A DNA stretch of 64,000 nt, from the NCBI GenBank assembly GCA_009859145.1, contig VRVR01000006.1, forward strand, positions 186,001-250,000, read 5' to 3'. Positions 1-12,200 of this stretch are shown one piece after another (position 1 is the first letter of the stretch; every line of letters starts with the position of its first letter). Below the pieces are notes generated by a model. That model saw only the letters and a program-made list of their open reading frames with translations. It was not told the DNA's origin and did no database searches. This stretch comes from Andalucia godoyi (lineage: Eukaryota; Discoba; Jakobea; Jakobida; Andaluciidae). The translations under genes were made by a program, and so were the position numbers.

Positions 1-245
1 ATTTCAGGACAAATCATCGGTGGTCTTCGAAGTGGGTCTGAGCATCCTTGAAGCACCGGAATATCCGTTCTGTTCGCTACAGCCAACATATTGAATGCAT
101 TCGCCGTTACTTTTTCAATCGACTGATTTCCCGCAACAGTCGAAATTCCGCACAAGCGAAGCCCAGGACTGAACAAACACAGAATAATGGCCATTGCATC
201 ATCATGACCAGGATCACAGTCTAGCCATACTCGCGTTCGTTGCAT
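1..245 (-). CDS. Inosine-uridine preferring nucleoside hydrolase, N-terminal part (cut by window edge)
   Basis: The first 81 codons of a gene that continues off the left edge. The start is the ATG read leftwards from 245. The protein begins MQRTRVWLDCDPGHDDAMAI; the D-x-D-P-G-x-D-D-A block at residues 9-17 is the calcium-binding signature of the nucleoside hydrolase family, which cleaves the N-glycosidic bond of (mostly pyrimidine or inosine) nucleosides to ribose plus base in salvage. The usual Thr or Ser at position 10 is Cys here. The following GISTVAGNQSIEKVTANA segment also fits the family (typically GNxxxxxxxxN). The gene is divergent from the CCDC137-like gene at 702. Substrate specificity cannot be read from this fragment. 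Confidence 0.85.
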   Translation of the reverse strand, partial: MQRTRVWLDCDPGHDDAMAIILCLFSPGLRLCGISTVAGNQSIEKVTANAFNMLAVANRTDIPVLQGCSDPLRRPPMICPE

Positions 246-701
246 TTTCTATTCCTCCTTTCTATTTTCCCCTTACCTTTCCTTTTCCTCTTTTAATAAT
301 ATATATATATATGTATAAATATATTTGACTGTTGATGTTGCTCTGTTTTAAATATCCTATTCGCTATACCTCAAAAATAATAATATTAATAATAATTCAT
401 TCTCATAGAGCTCTTCCCCTTTGTTTCGCGGATCTTCTTCACTGGTTTTTTTTGTGGTTGTTGCTGTTGTTGTTGTTGCTTTGCGATTCAGTATCTGTTC
501 CGTTGATGAGGTGTCGTCAGCACGAAGTTGACATGTGTCGACAGCGTCAGTGTTCATACAGCTTCTCTACAGTGGGTGAGGGGGTTTCCGCTCGTCGGTG
601 GCTTTGCATTTTGGCTTCCTTTCCGTTTGCGTAGTAGTTGTTGGTGACTTGTGACTGGTAAGCAGTAAGAAGGAAGCGGACGACGGGTCGAGGTTGAATT
701 T
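246..701. promoter_or_regulatory. Divergent intergenic region with AT run
   Basis: About 450 bp between two divergent starts, so it should carry the promoters of both. It holds a (TA)n-like run near 298-325 and T-rich stretches up to about 480. Open frames here (for example 332-634 +) are low-complexity Leu/Phe translations of T-rich DNA and were not accepted. Confidence 0.5.
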
Positions 702-1541
702 ATGGGTAAAGAAAAGAAGAAAGAAAAGCAGCGGGCGAGTTCTGGGCATCGCCGCCGGAAGATAAAGGCCGTCGATCCGTTTGCACGGCCGTCTGACAAG
801 GCAAATACGGATCAGCATATTCGACCTGGGAAGCGCGAAAGACCGTTCAACAAGGCTCCGTCTTCCACAGATCTGGATGTCGTGTTTGAGAACAAGGAGC
901 TTATGGAGGGAAAGGAGACGGAGAAGAAGGAACGGAAGCTTAGTCGGAAACGGCCAATCGCACCAGACGGTCATGAAATCACGCCCGAGGAAGTCGAGAG
1001 AATGGACTCCACAAAGAAGCGTCGCCGATTGGATGGGTCGCTCATGCCGACGCGTGTGGATGCAGATGGTAACGAAGTGGAGAATGATGGTAATGATGCG
1101 GCAGCGGCAGAAAGAGGGATGAAGCTGGAAGGCATGAAGAAAGGAGAGACGTGGAACGACTTCAACTCTCGGATGCGAAAGGAGTCGCACGAGCTTGTCG
1201 TGAACCAGATTCGGGCAAGGAAGGGCGTGTCTGCACGCCGCAAGGAGTATCTCAGAACAAAGATGGAAAAGGAAAGGGAGAAGGAGGACAGAAGAACGGT
1301 TCTGCTGGGAGAGAAGCTGCAAGGAAGAGCGGATCTCCGACGAGAAGTCAAATTTGGAGAGCAAGTCAAGGAACCGCCAAATATCACGGTTCTTCCGAGA
1401 GGCGCTAACAAGATCGACAAGATCAAAACTGCCGAGCATCCCTTGCGATCTTCAGTTATCGATAATTGGAGAAAACTCAAAGCACAGCGAATCGCCAATG
1501 CTTCCAATGCTGCTCAGTCCTCTTCGTCGGCTACTTCATGA
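702..1541 (+). CDS. CCDC137-like basic nuclear/nucleolar protein
   Basis: 279-residue, highly charged, Lys/Arg-rich protein with no membrane segment. The N-terminus (MGKEKKKEKQR...) and residues near 105-110 (KKRRRLD) look like nuclear localisation signals. The helical middle has FNSRMRKESHELV near residue 155, then a charged coiled coil and REVKFGEQVKEPPNITVLPR near residue 230. The last pattern resembles the conserved block I associate with CCDC137 (x-V-x-F-G-E-x-x-x-x-P-P-x-L), a poorly characterised nucleolar/chromosome-associated family. The assignment rests on that motif and overall composition only. A generic ribosome-biogenesis protein is the alternative. Start is the first ATG; the long frame on the opposite strand (567-1439) is an antisense shadow. 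Confidence 0.5.
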   Translation: MGKEKKKEKQRASSGHRRRKIKAVDPFARPSDKANTDQHIRPGKRERPFNKAPSSTDLDVVFENKELMEGKETEKKERKLSRKRPIAPDGHEITPEEVERMDSTKKRRRLDGSLMPTRVDADGNEVENDGNDAAAAERGMKLEGMKKGETWNDFNSRMRKESHELVVNQIRARKGVSARRKEYLRTKMEKEREKEDRRTVLLGEKLQGRADLRREVKFGEQVKEPPNITVLPRGANKIDKIKTAEHPLRSSVIDNWRKLKAQRIANASNAAQSSSSATS

Positions 1542-2236
1542 ATCATGAAGTGATTTGATGGAGGAGACGGCTGATCAGGATTCAAAAACGCGCTCCGTTC
1601 GGTTTTCCCGCTTTCCTTCCTTCCTTCCTGTTTTTTCTCACTATTCCTAGAACTTGAACAGTAGCTGTTTACCCTCCAACCCAAACCTCTCCACGCACTT
1701 GGCTCGCATGCTGCGCCTCAGACAGACTTTGTGGCGTAAAAAGTGACTTTTACAATCCGCATCAGCGCCCATCATCAATTACAAGGAATCGGTTGTGAAT
1801 ATTCGACAGTGTCTCTCATTGGGCCTCGACCTGCGCATCTTTCAGCCATACTATCCGATGATGTTCACAGCCGTCCACCAAACGTTTGGTTTGGAGGGCG
1901 TTAAAAAACCTTGTTGTACATCGATCGTACCACCGAAACGACAACCGCGTTCTCTGCATCGCACGCTACCAGTGACCACTCCTTCGTCCCGCACTCCTTC
2001 CGCGAAACATTTTTACTCCCTTTGTCTTTCTTTTCCTGCCCGCGTACAATGTCCATTTCGTTTTTCATCAAGTATATATGTGGGGCACGGATTCATTGAC
2101 TTGGTCATTGCTGATCCCTTTTTGGTAATAACACGTTTCACATTTTGGATCTCCAAAGCTATACGAGAAAGTTGTCGTTGTCTCTCGGCAAGCTTTGTTT
2201 GGATTGGCTCCTTTCACCAGACGACGGATTTTTCTG
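1542..2236. other. Intergenic region, no gene seen
   Basis: About 700 bp between two genes on the same strand. It contains short pyrimidine runs (repeated TTCC near 1613-1630) and no tRNA-like arm or family-like reading frame. A 177-codon frame at 1795-2328 runs into the peptidyl-tRNA hydrolase in another frame and was rejected. Confidence 0.5.
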
Positions 2237-2824
2237 ATGACGACGATCCGAAAGTGTCTTGTAGGATTGGGAAATGTCGGATTGGAGTTTGCGGGCACAC
2301 GTCACAACATTGGGTTTCAAGTTGTTGACGATTTTGTCGCGTCTCGCCGTCCGGTGCTCTCCTTCCGACCTATGAAGCATTTACATGGAGACGTTTGCTT
2401 GTTTGATGACGCAATAGTTGTGAAGCCATCGACGTTTATGAACATGTCTGGAGACTGTGTTCGAACGGTGCTGGAGTACTACAAGATTCCAATGGACCAT
2501 CTTCTTGTTGTCTGTGATGATGTGGAGCTTCCTCTCGGCAAACTGCGTCTTCGTGGAAAGGGCTCGCATGGAGGACAGAACGGGCTTCGGTCGATCCAGC
2601 AGCGGCTTGGAACCGTTCAGTATGCTCGGTTGAAAGTCGGTATTGGGCGTCCGGAGGACAGAACTGCAGAATTGGGAAACTATGTCCTCGGGAGATTTAG
2701 CAACCAGGACAGCCGCTGCGTGCCGTTCGTCGCTCATGCCGGTGCTGCAGTCTGTGAGGCTTGGATCTCGAAGGGGGTCGAAGAAGCAGCTCGAATGGCC
2801 TCGGAATATAAACTGCCGTCTTGA
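2237..2824 (+). CDS. PTH1: Peptidyl-tRNA hydrolase, bacterial Pth type
   Basis: 195-residue enzyme that releases peptides from prematurely dropped peptidyl-tRNA so the tRNA can be reused. The ATG at 2237 gives MTTIRKCLVGLGN, matching the family N-terminus; the open frame further upstream has only a TTG. Family motifs in order: GLGNVGLEFAGTRHNIGF (Asn13, catalytic His23), KPSTFMNMSG (Asn68), DDVELPLGKLRLRGKGSHGG (Asp93) and GGQNGLRSI (Asn114); all catalytic and tRNA-binding residues are present. In eukaryotes this bacterial-type enzyme is usually organellar, but a targeting peptide is not obvious from this start. The length is normal for the family (about 190). Confidence 0.95.
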   Translation: MTTIRKCLVGLGNVGLEFAGTRHNIGFQVVDDFVASRRPVLSFRPMKHLHGDVCLFDDAIVVKPSTFMNMSGDCVRTVLEYYKIPMDHLLVVCDDVELPLGKLRLRGKGSHGGQNGLRSIQQRLGTVQYARLKVGIGRPEDRTAELGNYVLGRFSNQDSRCVPFVAHAGAAVCEAWISKGVEEAARMASEYKLPS

Positions 2825-3231
2825 CCGCCTGTCGTAGAGAGCGCCTCCAATTATCCTTTTGGTCCGGAGAGATGCTCCAAAGACTGATATTCTTGTGAGC
2901 CTACGACAGGTGTCTTCCGGAAAGGAAATGCTTTGGTCGGGAAGCTCAGGCACTTGCATCCTTCGTCTTTTGCAAAGTCGCAAAGTTGTTTTTTAAATTT
3001 AAATTAATTGAATCAAGCTATAGAACACATTACGACAATCAAACTAAAAAATATAAGACAGAGATTTATACAAGGGAAAGGGAAAAAAAAAAAATAAGGA
3101 AAGAAAGAAAGTGAACAGAAACTTTTTTCAAAGGTTTGTGCCGCAGTTGTGTACATATTCTTTCGGCACACTCACCGACTGCCCCCAACCCCACCCCCAC
3201 CCCCGCATAATTGCTTCTGACACAAGGACAC
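2825..3231. other. Intergenic region with homopolymer runs
   Basis: About 400 bp with AT-rich sequence near 2990-3060, a short poly-A run near 3086 and a C-rich run (CCCCACCCCC) just upstream of the ankyrin gene at 3190-3204. No coding frame or RNA gene recognised. Confidence 0.45.
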
Positions 3232-6200
3232 ATGCTGACGACCACACCGTTCGCACGCCGGATTCTATCCAAAGAGTCAGTATCCGGCTTGTATGAATCC
3301 GTTCCGACAAAGTCGGGGCTCAGAGTGTCCTTACACTCTGGAAACAGTCCATATGCTGGTTCAAACAGTCTCCAAAACTCGTCTAATTCGCTTCTTCGCT
3401 CAGGCAGTGATGCGTCAAGCCTCGCTCTTACGGGTCACTCGTCGATGTTGATGATGAGCGGCATGTCGGACCTCGGTGCAAATTCCTCTACTCTCGACGT
3501 GAAAACGGACCTGCACCGACACGCTGCACAGAACGACGTCGAGGCAATTCGAAGGTATCTAAATACCAATCCAGTGGCTGTTGTGGATTCAAGGTCTTCG
3601 TCGAAGTTGTGGACACCGCTTCACGAAGCAGCCCTTCGAGGATGCTTGGACGCCATCAGAGTGCTGGTGTTGGAACACAACGCAGACGTCAATGCCGAGA
3701 CGAAATCGGGATCGACAGCACTCCATCTTGCTGCGAGAAAAGGACATGTTGCCGCTGTTCGGCTGCTGGTTTCTCTCGGTGCAAACGTGCGGTCACGAGA
3801 TGCGAATGGAGAAACAGCTGTCCACTGGGCGTGTGCTCTTGGGTTGCCCAAAGTTCTCGTTTCATTTGCTGAGAAAGACATTTCCCTGCCGTCGCTTCTG
3901 TGGGAGTCCGGCTGTCCTGTTGACAACTCGGGAAAGTCTGCGCTTCATCGAGCAACCACGGAGATTTGGGATTCCATCATTTCTCACCCGAAAGCGAGAA
4001 TGGAAGTAGACCTCACCTCCGTACGTGACACAAGCGGCTGGACCCCGTTCCACGACGCAGCAGCTGCTGGAGACCACCAGCTTGTGGCGAGAATGCTGCA
4101 CCATGCACGTCTGTCAACGCACAGCATGCCTGCGGCCGGTCTGAAGCATCTGGTATTGCATCAGACATCAACATCTAAGGGAAATGCTATGCATTTAGCA
4201 TGCCGTGGCGGACACATCGCTGTCATCAAGCTGCTGCTCGATGCATCTCAGATGGCCGATCCGCACCGACTGTCCTGCTTAGAAGAGATTGTATTCGCCA
4301 GAGACTCCTCTTTGGAAACCCCGCTGCACTGGGCAGTTGTCTCCAAGAATCGCGATGTCGTCTCGGTGATCTTGAGTGTCGTAAGAAAACTGTCGGATGC
4401 TCCAGGAAAGATGTCACTGCAAAGCCTGGTCAACCAACGAAATGAAGCCGGGTTGTCTGCAGTCCACCTGGCAGCGCGATACGGGTTTGCAGATGTGTTG
4501 ACAATGTTGATCTCACATGATAAGTCCAAAGAGACGCTCGACGCGAAAGAATCGCATTCTCTTTGGACAGCGCTGCATGACGCCGCTGCACACGGACACG
4601 ATGCTTGCATTCAGGTGCTCATCAATGCCGGCTCAATGGTTCAAGCGCGAGATATTTTGGGGAAGACTCCGCTACACTACGCGTCATCCTCTGGCGTCGA
4701 AAGCGTTCGCTCGATACTCGAGACCAAATCCGGCTTGGAATGTCTGTGGCATCCCTCGTCGGATACTGGATGGCTTCCACTGCACGAAGCATGTGCGAAG
4801 GGAAAATCGGAAGTATGCCAGCTTCTCTGTCGAAAAATGTACGACTCTCTGTCCAAGAAGGCGTCTTCGCCCAAAGAAATTCTTTTCTCTATCTTGCTGG
4901 CTACCACGAAAAGGAAATCAACGCCCCTGCATCTCGCATCCCGCTGCAGTGACTCTGAAAACGGCTCGGGCCAAAAGACTGTGCAGGCATTGTTGTACTT
5001 CGCTCGATCAGCATCAGCGGACTTGGACTGCAAGAAATTTGCAGACGCCAAAGATGAGTGGCTGGAAACGCCGCTTCACTGGGCCGCTTATGCAGGTCAA
5101 GAAGAATGTTGCACTTTACTTTTGGAGTACGGTGCGTCAGTTCACGCGACCTCCAAGACTGAAGCCACTCCGATACATCTAGCAGCTCGGTACGGTCATC
5201 TGCAGTGTCTCAGAGCCCTCGTAGACGAAGGCAAGCACGAAGTGCTGTGGACTCTTCTGGGTGAAGAAAACAAAACTCCCCTGGATGAAGCCGCGGCTTC
5301 CGGAAGCACCATCATCATTGATTGGTTTCTGTCTGCCGAGGGCACTGTTCGCTTGCCCCGCACGGCAAGAAAACTCCCAGGACACTGGGCTGCCATGAAC
5401 GACCAGCAGGATATCATCCATCTGGTACTGCAGATGTTTCCCAGACCATCTTCCAGAAGAAGAGTTTCATTCTTTGAAATACAAGAGGACGACAAAGTCG
5501 AAAGTCCGCCTGACAATCTCAGTTTGTGGGATCTTGACCATCCGGATGAAGACGGATGGACACCACTGCACCATGCTGCGGCACGGGGGCATTTTCGGAG
5601 TTGTGCAATGCTACTGTTCCGAAAAGATCTGGGAAATGCCGTGGACGTGCAAGAAGCAGCCGCGCTTTTTCCATCGGCTGCTGTGCGGCAGGCTGTTCTT
5701 TCATCCCTTTCGGAAGCAGATCTGCATGACCGATACACCATGCATGCGAGCACCGCATCCAGATCGCCCTTACACCTTGCGATGCGATCCGGTTCCTCAA
5801 AGGTGATGGACATTCTCTTGCTGTATGGGTGCGTGAAAGGTACGATGAACGATCTCCTGCTGCTTCCCGACGAAGACGGATGGACCCCGATTCACTGGAT
5901 GTTCTTCGAAGGTAACTTTGAACTGCTGAGCCATCTGCATGCTGTGTGGAAAGCGTTTGACAGTCCAGAATTGTTGTTAACGCGAGACCTGGAAGGATTT
6001 ACTCCCTATCTAAGAAGCGTCTCTGCAGGGAAAGGCGCATTTCTGGAAAGCCTGAGAAGCCTGAAAATAGCCGAGATACCAGAGGCAGAACTGATCCAAG
6101 AAAGTGCTGATCTTGAAGGCTGGACGGTTGCTCATGTTGCTGCATTCTTCGGACACCATTCGCTGTTCCAGCTGTGGAAGACAAGAGTAATTGCAGATCG

Positions 6201-9200
6201 GACTGCAAAGGGGTCAAGCTGTCTCCATATTTCATGCAGAAAATCGTATCCACAGTGCGTGTCTGAAATATGCAATCTCTGCTCAACGGCAGACACGTTT
6301 GAAGACGTCTTGTGCAGCAGTGACGAATGGGGGATGACTCCGCTGCATTGGTGCGCACTTCAAACGTCAAAAGATGGGCTGGCATGCTTAGCAACTGTCA
6401 TGAAGAACATTCTTCACTATGAAACGTTCCGTGCGTTGAACTGCGAAGATGCAAGTGCGTCTACTGCCCTTCATCTCGCTGCGTTTGCCGGCAATGCGTT
6501 TTTCATCGGAGCATTTTTGCTTTTGGCAGTTTCTGTCCGGAAGACTTCAATGACCCCTAAAGTGAGGGCGAAGATCGTAGAGTCAATGATCGCGCAAACA
6601 ACCAGGAGGATGCAAAACACGGTGCATCTTGCTTGCGGCTCGGGTCATGTGGACTCGGTAGCGTTGCTTTTAGGGTTCAGCAGAATTGTAGAGCATCTGG
6701 ACTCTGCTGCATTGGTTGCATCGCTGCTGGATGACGCATGTGTCGGCCCCACGATGCAGGGTCTCTTAAAAGAGGTAGAAAATCACATCACGAGCCTTTC
6801 TCCAATAGGAGATGTTTCTGATCAAGACGGACAGCATCCGGCCCACTACGCCTGCAAAGAAGGAAGTGACGGATGTCTCCAGATACTGCTGTCGTGCGGA
6901 TATAATGCTTTGCAAGCTGACAAAAGCGGCTCCCTTCCAGTTTCGTATGCTGCCAGAAAGGGAAGTGTGCGCTGCATGGCTCTCATTTTCAATCTCGAAC
7001 CAAAGTGCGCCTCGTTTGTCAGTCACAGCGGCACATCGGTTCTGGATGATGCAGTAGCATCCGGAAGTTTTCTTGCAGTCCAAATGGTTTTGCAGCATCT
7101 TGACAAAAATAGTCTGCATCACCGTTCCATAGTGATCGCAGCACTTGCCAACATGTCACGAACTAGTGACCATGCGAATCTGATTCAAACTGTTGATACT
7201 GGGCTCCGCTTCCTCGGGGAAGTGTCGGAAGCTGAGAGGTGTGCGCTGGCCAGATCACTGATTCCACATGTATGGAAAGCATCTGTTTGCGCAGAGCCAT
7301 ATCAGGACGCTGCTCTTCTCTCAGAGATCGTGCACCTAGCAGCAGACCACGAGGAGCTTTGGATGTATTTGCAGGCGTTGCTTCAGAAACAGTCAAAGAC
7401 GCAGCTGTCGCAGATTGACTTTGTGCCTGTTTTGATGGAATACATGGAGAGAGGGCTCGTCGATCTTGTCTCACTTCTGATGTCTCTGCTGACCGAAAAG
7501 CACTGTTTCAGCACGCTGCAGATCGAGAATCTACTGGTAAGCGCTGTTACGGCTGACCAAGCAATCATCGCGGATTCTCTTCTGAAGGCCAAATGGGAGC
7601 TTTGCGATCGGGATCAAAACTGCTTGGCGAACACGGCGTGCGCTCTCCACTTTGTCAGATCCTTGAGCTGCTGCAAGCTGTTGGTAGAAAAGTACGGATT
7701 CGACGCGGATCATCAAGACGGTAAGGGAAATTGTCCTTTTCATACCGTTTGCAGTGTCGAGTGTCTGGAATTTCTGTCGTGGCACTCTGAAACCCCAAAC
7801 TGGGTGACCGTGAGAAACACCGATACCAACACGCCGCTGATGATGCACCTGCAGCATTTGATGTCGAAAAACGCGTCTGCACATGAATGCGAAGTCTGTG
7901 CTTTCATCGTCACCAAGACCCCCGAAAATGCGATTGCTGCTCTGTGGTCTGACATGATCCGAATGCACGACAGAAGTGCAATCGTCACGAGGATTCCCCA
8001 TTCTTTAGTCCTTGAGATCATTCAACGGAATCCGAAAGCGACTGTCGAGTCTTTTCTTCTTGCTTCTCTTGATTACAACACACGCCTTGCTGGAGAAATT
8101 ATGGAGAATTTTCTCGAGTTCTGCGGTCAGCCGCTCGAAGCGAACACGGATAGCGTTCACAAGCTGTCTTCTCCAACTCTCATCGAGCACTCCATAGCTG
8201 CTCTGAAGCTGCAAAACGTGCAGTGGATGTCGCTTTTCCGATCGAAGCACAGCGGTTCGGGGCTGTCGCCCGTGCAGTCGTATTCCAAAAACAACTGGAA
8301 AGAATCGGCCGTGTACTTGCTCAAGATTCTGCTGGAGAATGCCAACAGATTAGAAGAAAAAGAAAAAGAAAAAGAAAAAGAAGAAGAAAAGGATGAGGAT
8401 AAGGATGCAGAAGAGACGGAGGAGATTCTGGACTGCGCTTTCTTCTTGTGCCGCCATTCCTTCAGCGAATGGCTGTTGAGCATCCTGAAGAACGCCCCCC
8501 TGCTGTCCGACCCGACTCGACAAGCTCAGATCCTTCTCAACTGTGCGTTTTCCGGAGAAGAGCCTCTCCGACTTGCTTCCCGATCGTTTCCCCTTCTGAT
8601 TCAGGACGTCGATTATTCCCTGTTGTGTCCGGATGCTACGTTCAATGTCGCGCTGCTTTTTCACCGACTGTTCTGTCAAACGCTTCCCAAGTCTGAGCTG
8701 CTAGCAAAGGAAGTGTGCGCCCTTATCAACCATTCCTGTCGAACAAACTGTGTGGATTTTTCTTGCAGCGAAATCGGCGTCGTTGTAGAATCAGATCTCA
8801 TCCCGGCTCTCAGACAGACCGATTCTTCTCCGCAGCTCGATTCGATGATTGCGCAGGCATGCTGCTCACTGCTGGAAAGGAATCTTCCGGAGTTGGTTGG
8901 AAAACTGATTACATCCTATCCCAGTTTGCTCGCTTGCAAATCGCCGTCCGTTGTTCAAAAGGCATTACTGTCACCCAATTGCGAGGAGCTAATCGCGCAA
9001 ATTGAGCGTTTTCGCTCTGACCTGGGACAACTTCTGCAGCAGCAAAACGATACAGAAGAGGGTGCGTCGTCCTCTCACGCAAATCAAACTATTGACAGTA
9101 CTACAGAGTCCCTCGCATCTCCACTTCATTTGGCCGTGTGCAAGAACGACGCTGATTCTCTCGTGTTGCTGCTCAGACAGTATCCCACAACGACTGGAAA

Positions 9201-12200
9201 AGCACTGGCCCTAAACGCCACATTTTCTCCCAATGGAAACAATCCGCTGCATGCAGCCGTGACCTTTGGGTCCGCCGAAATTGTGAGCATCCTACTGCAG
9301 CACGGAGCGGATCTGTTAGTCCGTTCTTCCACGCCATTCAAAGAAACAGCAGTGCATCTTGCTTCAAGGCTGAACAGAGTCAGCATTCTCAAAGTCCTGC
9401 TGGAGGAAGCAAAAAGCAAAAATCTGTCAGTCCTCGAAATACGAGATGGCTCAGATCGTGGCTGCACTCCATTGCTGTCATCGGCTCTGGGCGTGGCACC
9501 AGCCAGTGCCGCACTGCTGCTTAATTCCGGAGCTCTTTGCGCCGTCCAAACAATCGACACGGATGCGTTCTTTCCTACCCACCTTGCAACAGTATCGGTA
9601 TCTCTGAATCTCTCGGAAACCAAAGCCATGTCGCTCTTGCCTTTTATCAAAACAATGTTTGATCTGGGACGCTTTCCGCATGGTGCCCGCGATCAAGGTG
9701 GCAGAACGACACTAATGACCGTATGGCAGTCATACAGAGATCCTGTGTTCGAACAAACCTGGAAAAGCGTTTCCGACTACCTGGTATCCGTAGGAAGCTT
9801 ACTGACGAGCGTTCGGGATTCGTCGGGTCGATCTGTTATCTTCTCAATGCTCGAAGCTGCAGTTCGGGAAGAAGTTATTTGTGACATCTATCGCACAAAT
9901 GTCATTCAGCAGCACGTCGAAATTTCGAATCTCTTTGAGGATATCCAAGAACGTGTGCTCCCAAGAAACGATACTGCGCTGCACTTGTGTGCGTTGTTGG
10001 GGTACGATGCCCTGCTTGAAACATTGCTCACTACCATGTCACATCACTTTTTGGAGAAGGATCAGAGATTTGACGAAACTGAAAATGTGCCGGATTTGCA
10101 GAACTCGTTGGGAGAAACACCGCTGCATTCCGCAGTTGTTCCTCGAGGATCCCCGGGGCATTCGAGGGCCATCGGGGTCCTGCTCCGATTTGGAGCTTCC
10201 CCGCGGTCGAAAACAAAAGGCGAGAGTAAGACTCCTCTTCATTTAGCGGTGGCGCTGGGTGCGAATGACGCGGCACTGATTCTGCTGTCCTTTCCCTGTC
10301 CAGATTCAATTCAGCAGACACTGCCCATCATCCGAGACTACCGGGGTTGGACTCCGATCCACGAAGCGGCGTTTCATAACAATCCGATATGTCTTCGTGC
10401 GTTGATCGATGCGCTTCCGGGCACTCTAAAGGACAAGAAGATCTGTCTTGACCTCGAAACGTCCGCGGGTTCCACTGCACTTCATCTGGCCTGTCGTTCA
10501 GGAAGCTCGGAATGCGTCAGATACTTGTTGTCGCTCTTTGAGCCACCCGCGGACGCGGCTGCGTTGTATCAGAAATCCGCGACGTCGAAACGCAGTTCTT
10601 TGAGCTGCGCGCTGCATTCAGAGGACGAGAAGACGATTGATTTCGTCCTGAACTGCTGCAGGAATTCTTCGGAACCACTGCTGCAGGCAAACTTGCTCGA
10701 GTGCGGGAATGCACAAAATGGCTACTCGCTTCTCCACACTGTGTTTTCACTGTCGAAAGCCTCTACAATGCAAAAGATCCTTGGATCACTTCCGACAGAT
10801 GTAATACCCAAGCTTTGCCGACCGTCGCAACTGGATGGGAAAAACCCCTTCCACATTGCGGCCGCAAATTCCGCTTCCAATACCACGACGCTGGAAACGG
10901 TTCTAGCGTGTTGCAACAACCGACGAATTCCTCTGCTAGAACGAGATGCAGATGGATGGATGCCTGTGCACTACGCCGCTGCGTGCAACAATTTTGAAAT
11001 TTTGGCGACTGTGCTTCCCACAGATTCTCCACTGACTCAGCTCACGACCGCAGATGATAATTCCAATCCTGTGCTGATCTGCAGCCGATTTGGAACAGTG
11101 GATTGTCTGAAATCCCTGTGTGAAATGAAAGGAGCGGAGTCGTTTTTACTGGCCTGCTGGGCAACTAACGACGAAGGCTGCAACGCGTATTTTGAAACCT
11201 TGAAAGAAGGACACGAAGAGTGTTTCCAGTTTTTGGTTTCCGTTTTGCACACGAACGGAAAAGAGGCGGAGTTGATTAGAAAGAAAGACACGAAAGATCG
11301 AAACATCTTGCATTATGCAGCGCTTAGTGGAAGACCAAGAATGGTGGAGACGGTGCTGAAATTTGGTGTGGACGTCAACGCCCAGGACGGCGATGGAGCT
11401 ACGCCTCTTCACTACGCTTGCCGTTCTGGCGCTGTGATAGCGTCGTTGATGTCTTTTGAAGATATAACGCTGGAGGAAGGGGGCGGAATGCAAGCAACAA
11501 GAGATCGCCTGTCCAAAGCGGAGGCCGATGCTGAGCAGCCGGCGTCGGCACCAACCGGAAACACAAGCGTGGAGCGCAGCTGTCCGCGTCAGTACGACCA
11601 GGTCCTTGGTATCCTCCTTCGTAAGGGAGCCGATCCATTTGCTGTTACACACAGAGAGAAGATAACTCCTCTTTTTGAACTTGCGTTCAAGAACAACGCA
11701 GAGCTCGGAAACTGCATGCTGAGCATTCTTCTTCAGGAAGGCCTGGCCATCCCCTCCAAAAAGGCCAACTCTTCTCGTTACTCAACGGTTCGAGACCTTC
11801 TGGCGGTCTCTTCAGCACAGGACGGAACTGCATTCCACTGCTGTGCTACCAGAAGGTTTAAAGAGTTTCTGCTGTGTTTGTTTTCTGTGGCGGAAAGAAT
11901 TCGAGAGGAAGGCGGATTATCGGTAACGCCGTTGCTCACCTCAGCGAACCAAGAAGGGCAGGCACTTGTCCATTATCTGGCATCCTGGGGAAATGTCGAG
12001 ATGTTTTCCAAGTTGAGATCACTAGACTCGGCTGCCATGGACGTGCTGAATGGAACGAACTGTCACGCCATCCACATTGCAGCACTGCATGATCACAATG
12101 ACCTGATTGCTTTTATCCTCGACGTAGAACACACAGACAGCCTTGGGAATCCTCGGGAAAAGGCCACCATGACGGAGTCCAGCGCGGTACAGAACGGATG

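Noticed and set aside
567-1439. 290-codon minus-strand frame under the CCDC137-like gene
   Set aside because: Antisense shadow: Leu/Ser/Arg/His-rich with no family features, while the plus frame has coherent charged-protein structure.
1795-2328. 177-codon plus-strand frame upstream of peptidyl-tRNA hydrolase
   Set aside because: Runs into the confirmed gene in another frame and has low-complexity Ser/Phe/Thr content without motifs; its start is GTG rather than ATG.
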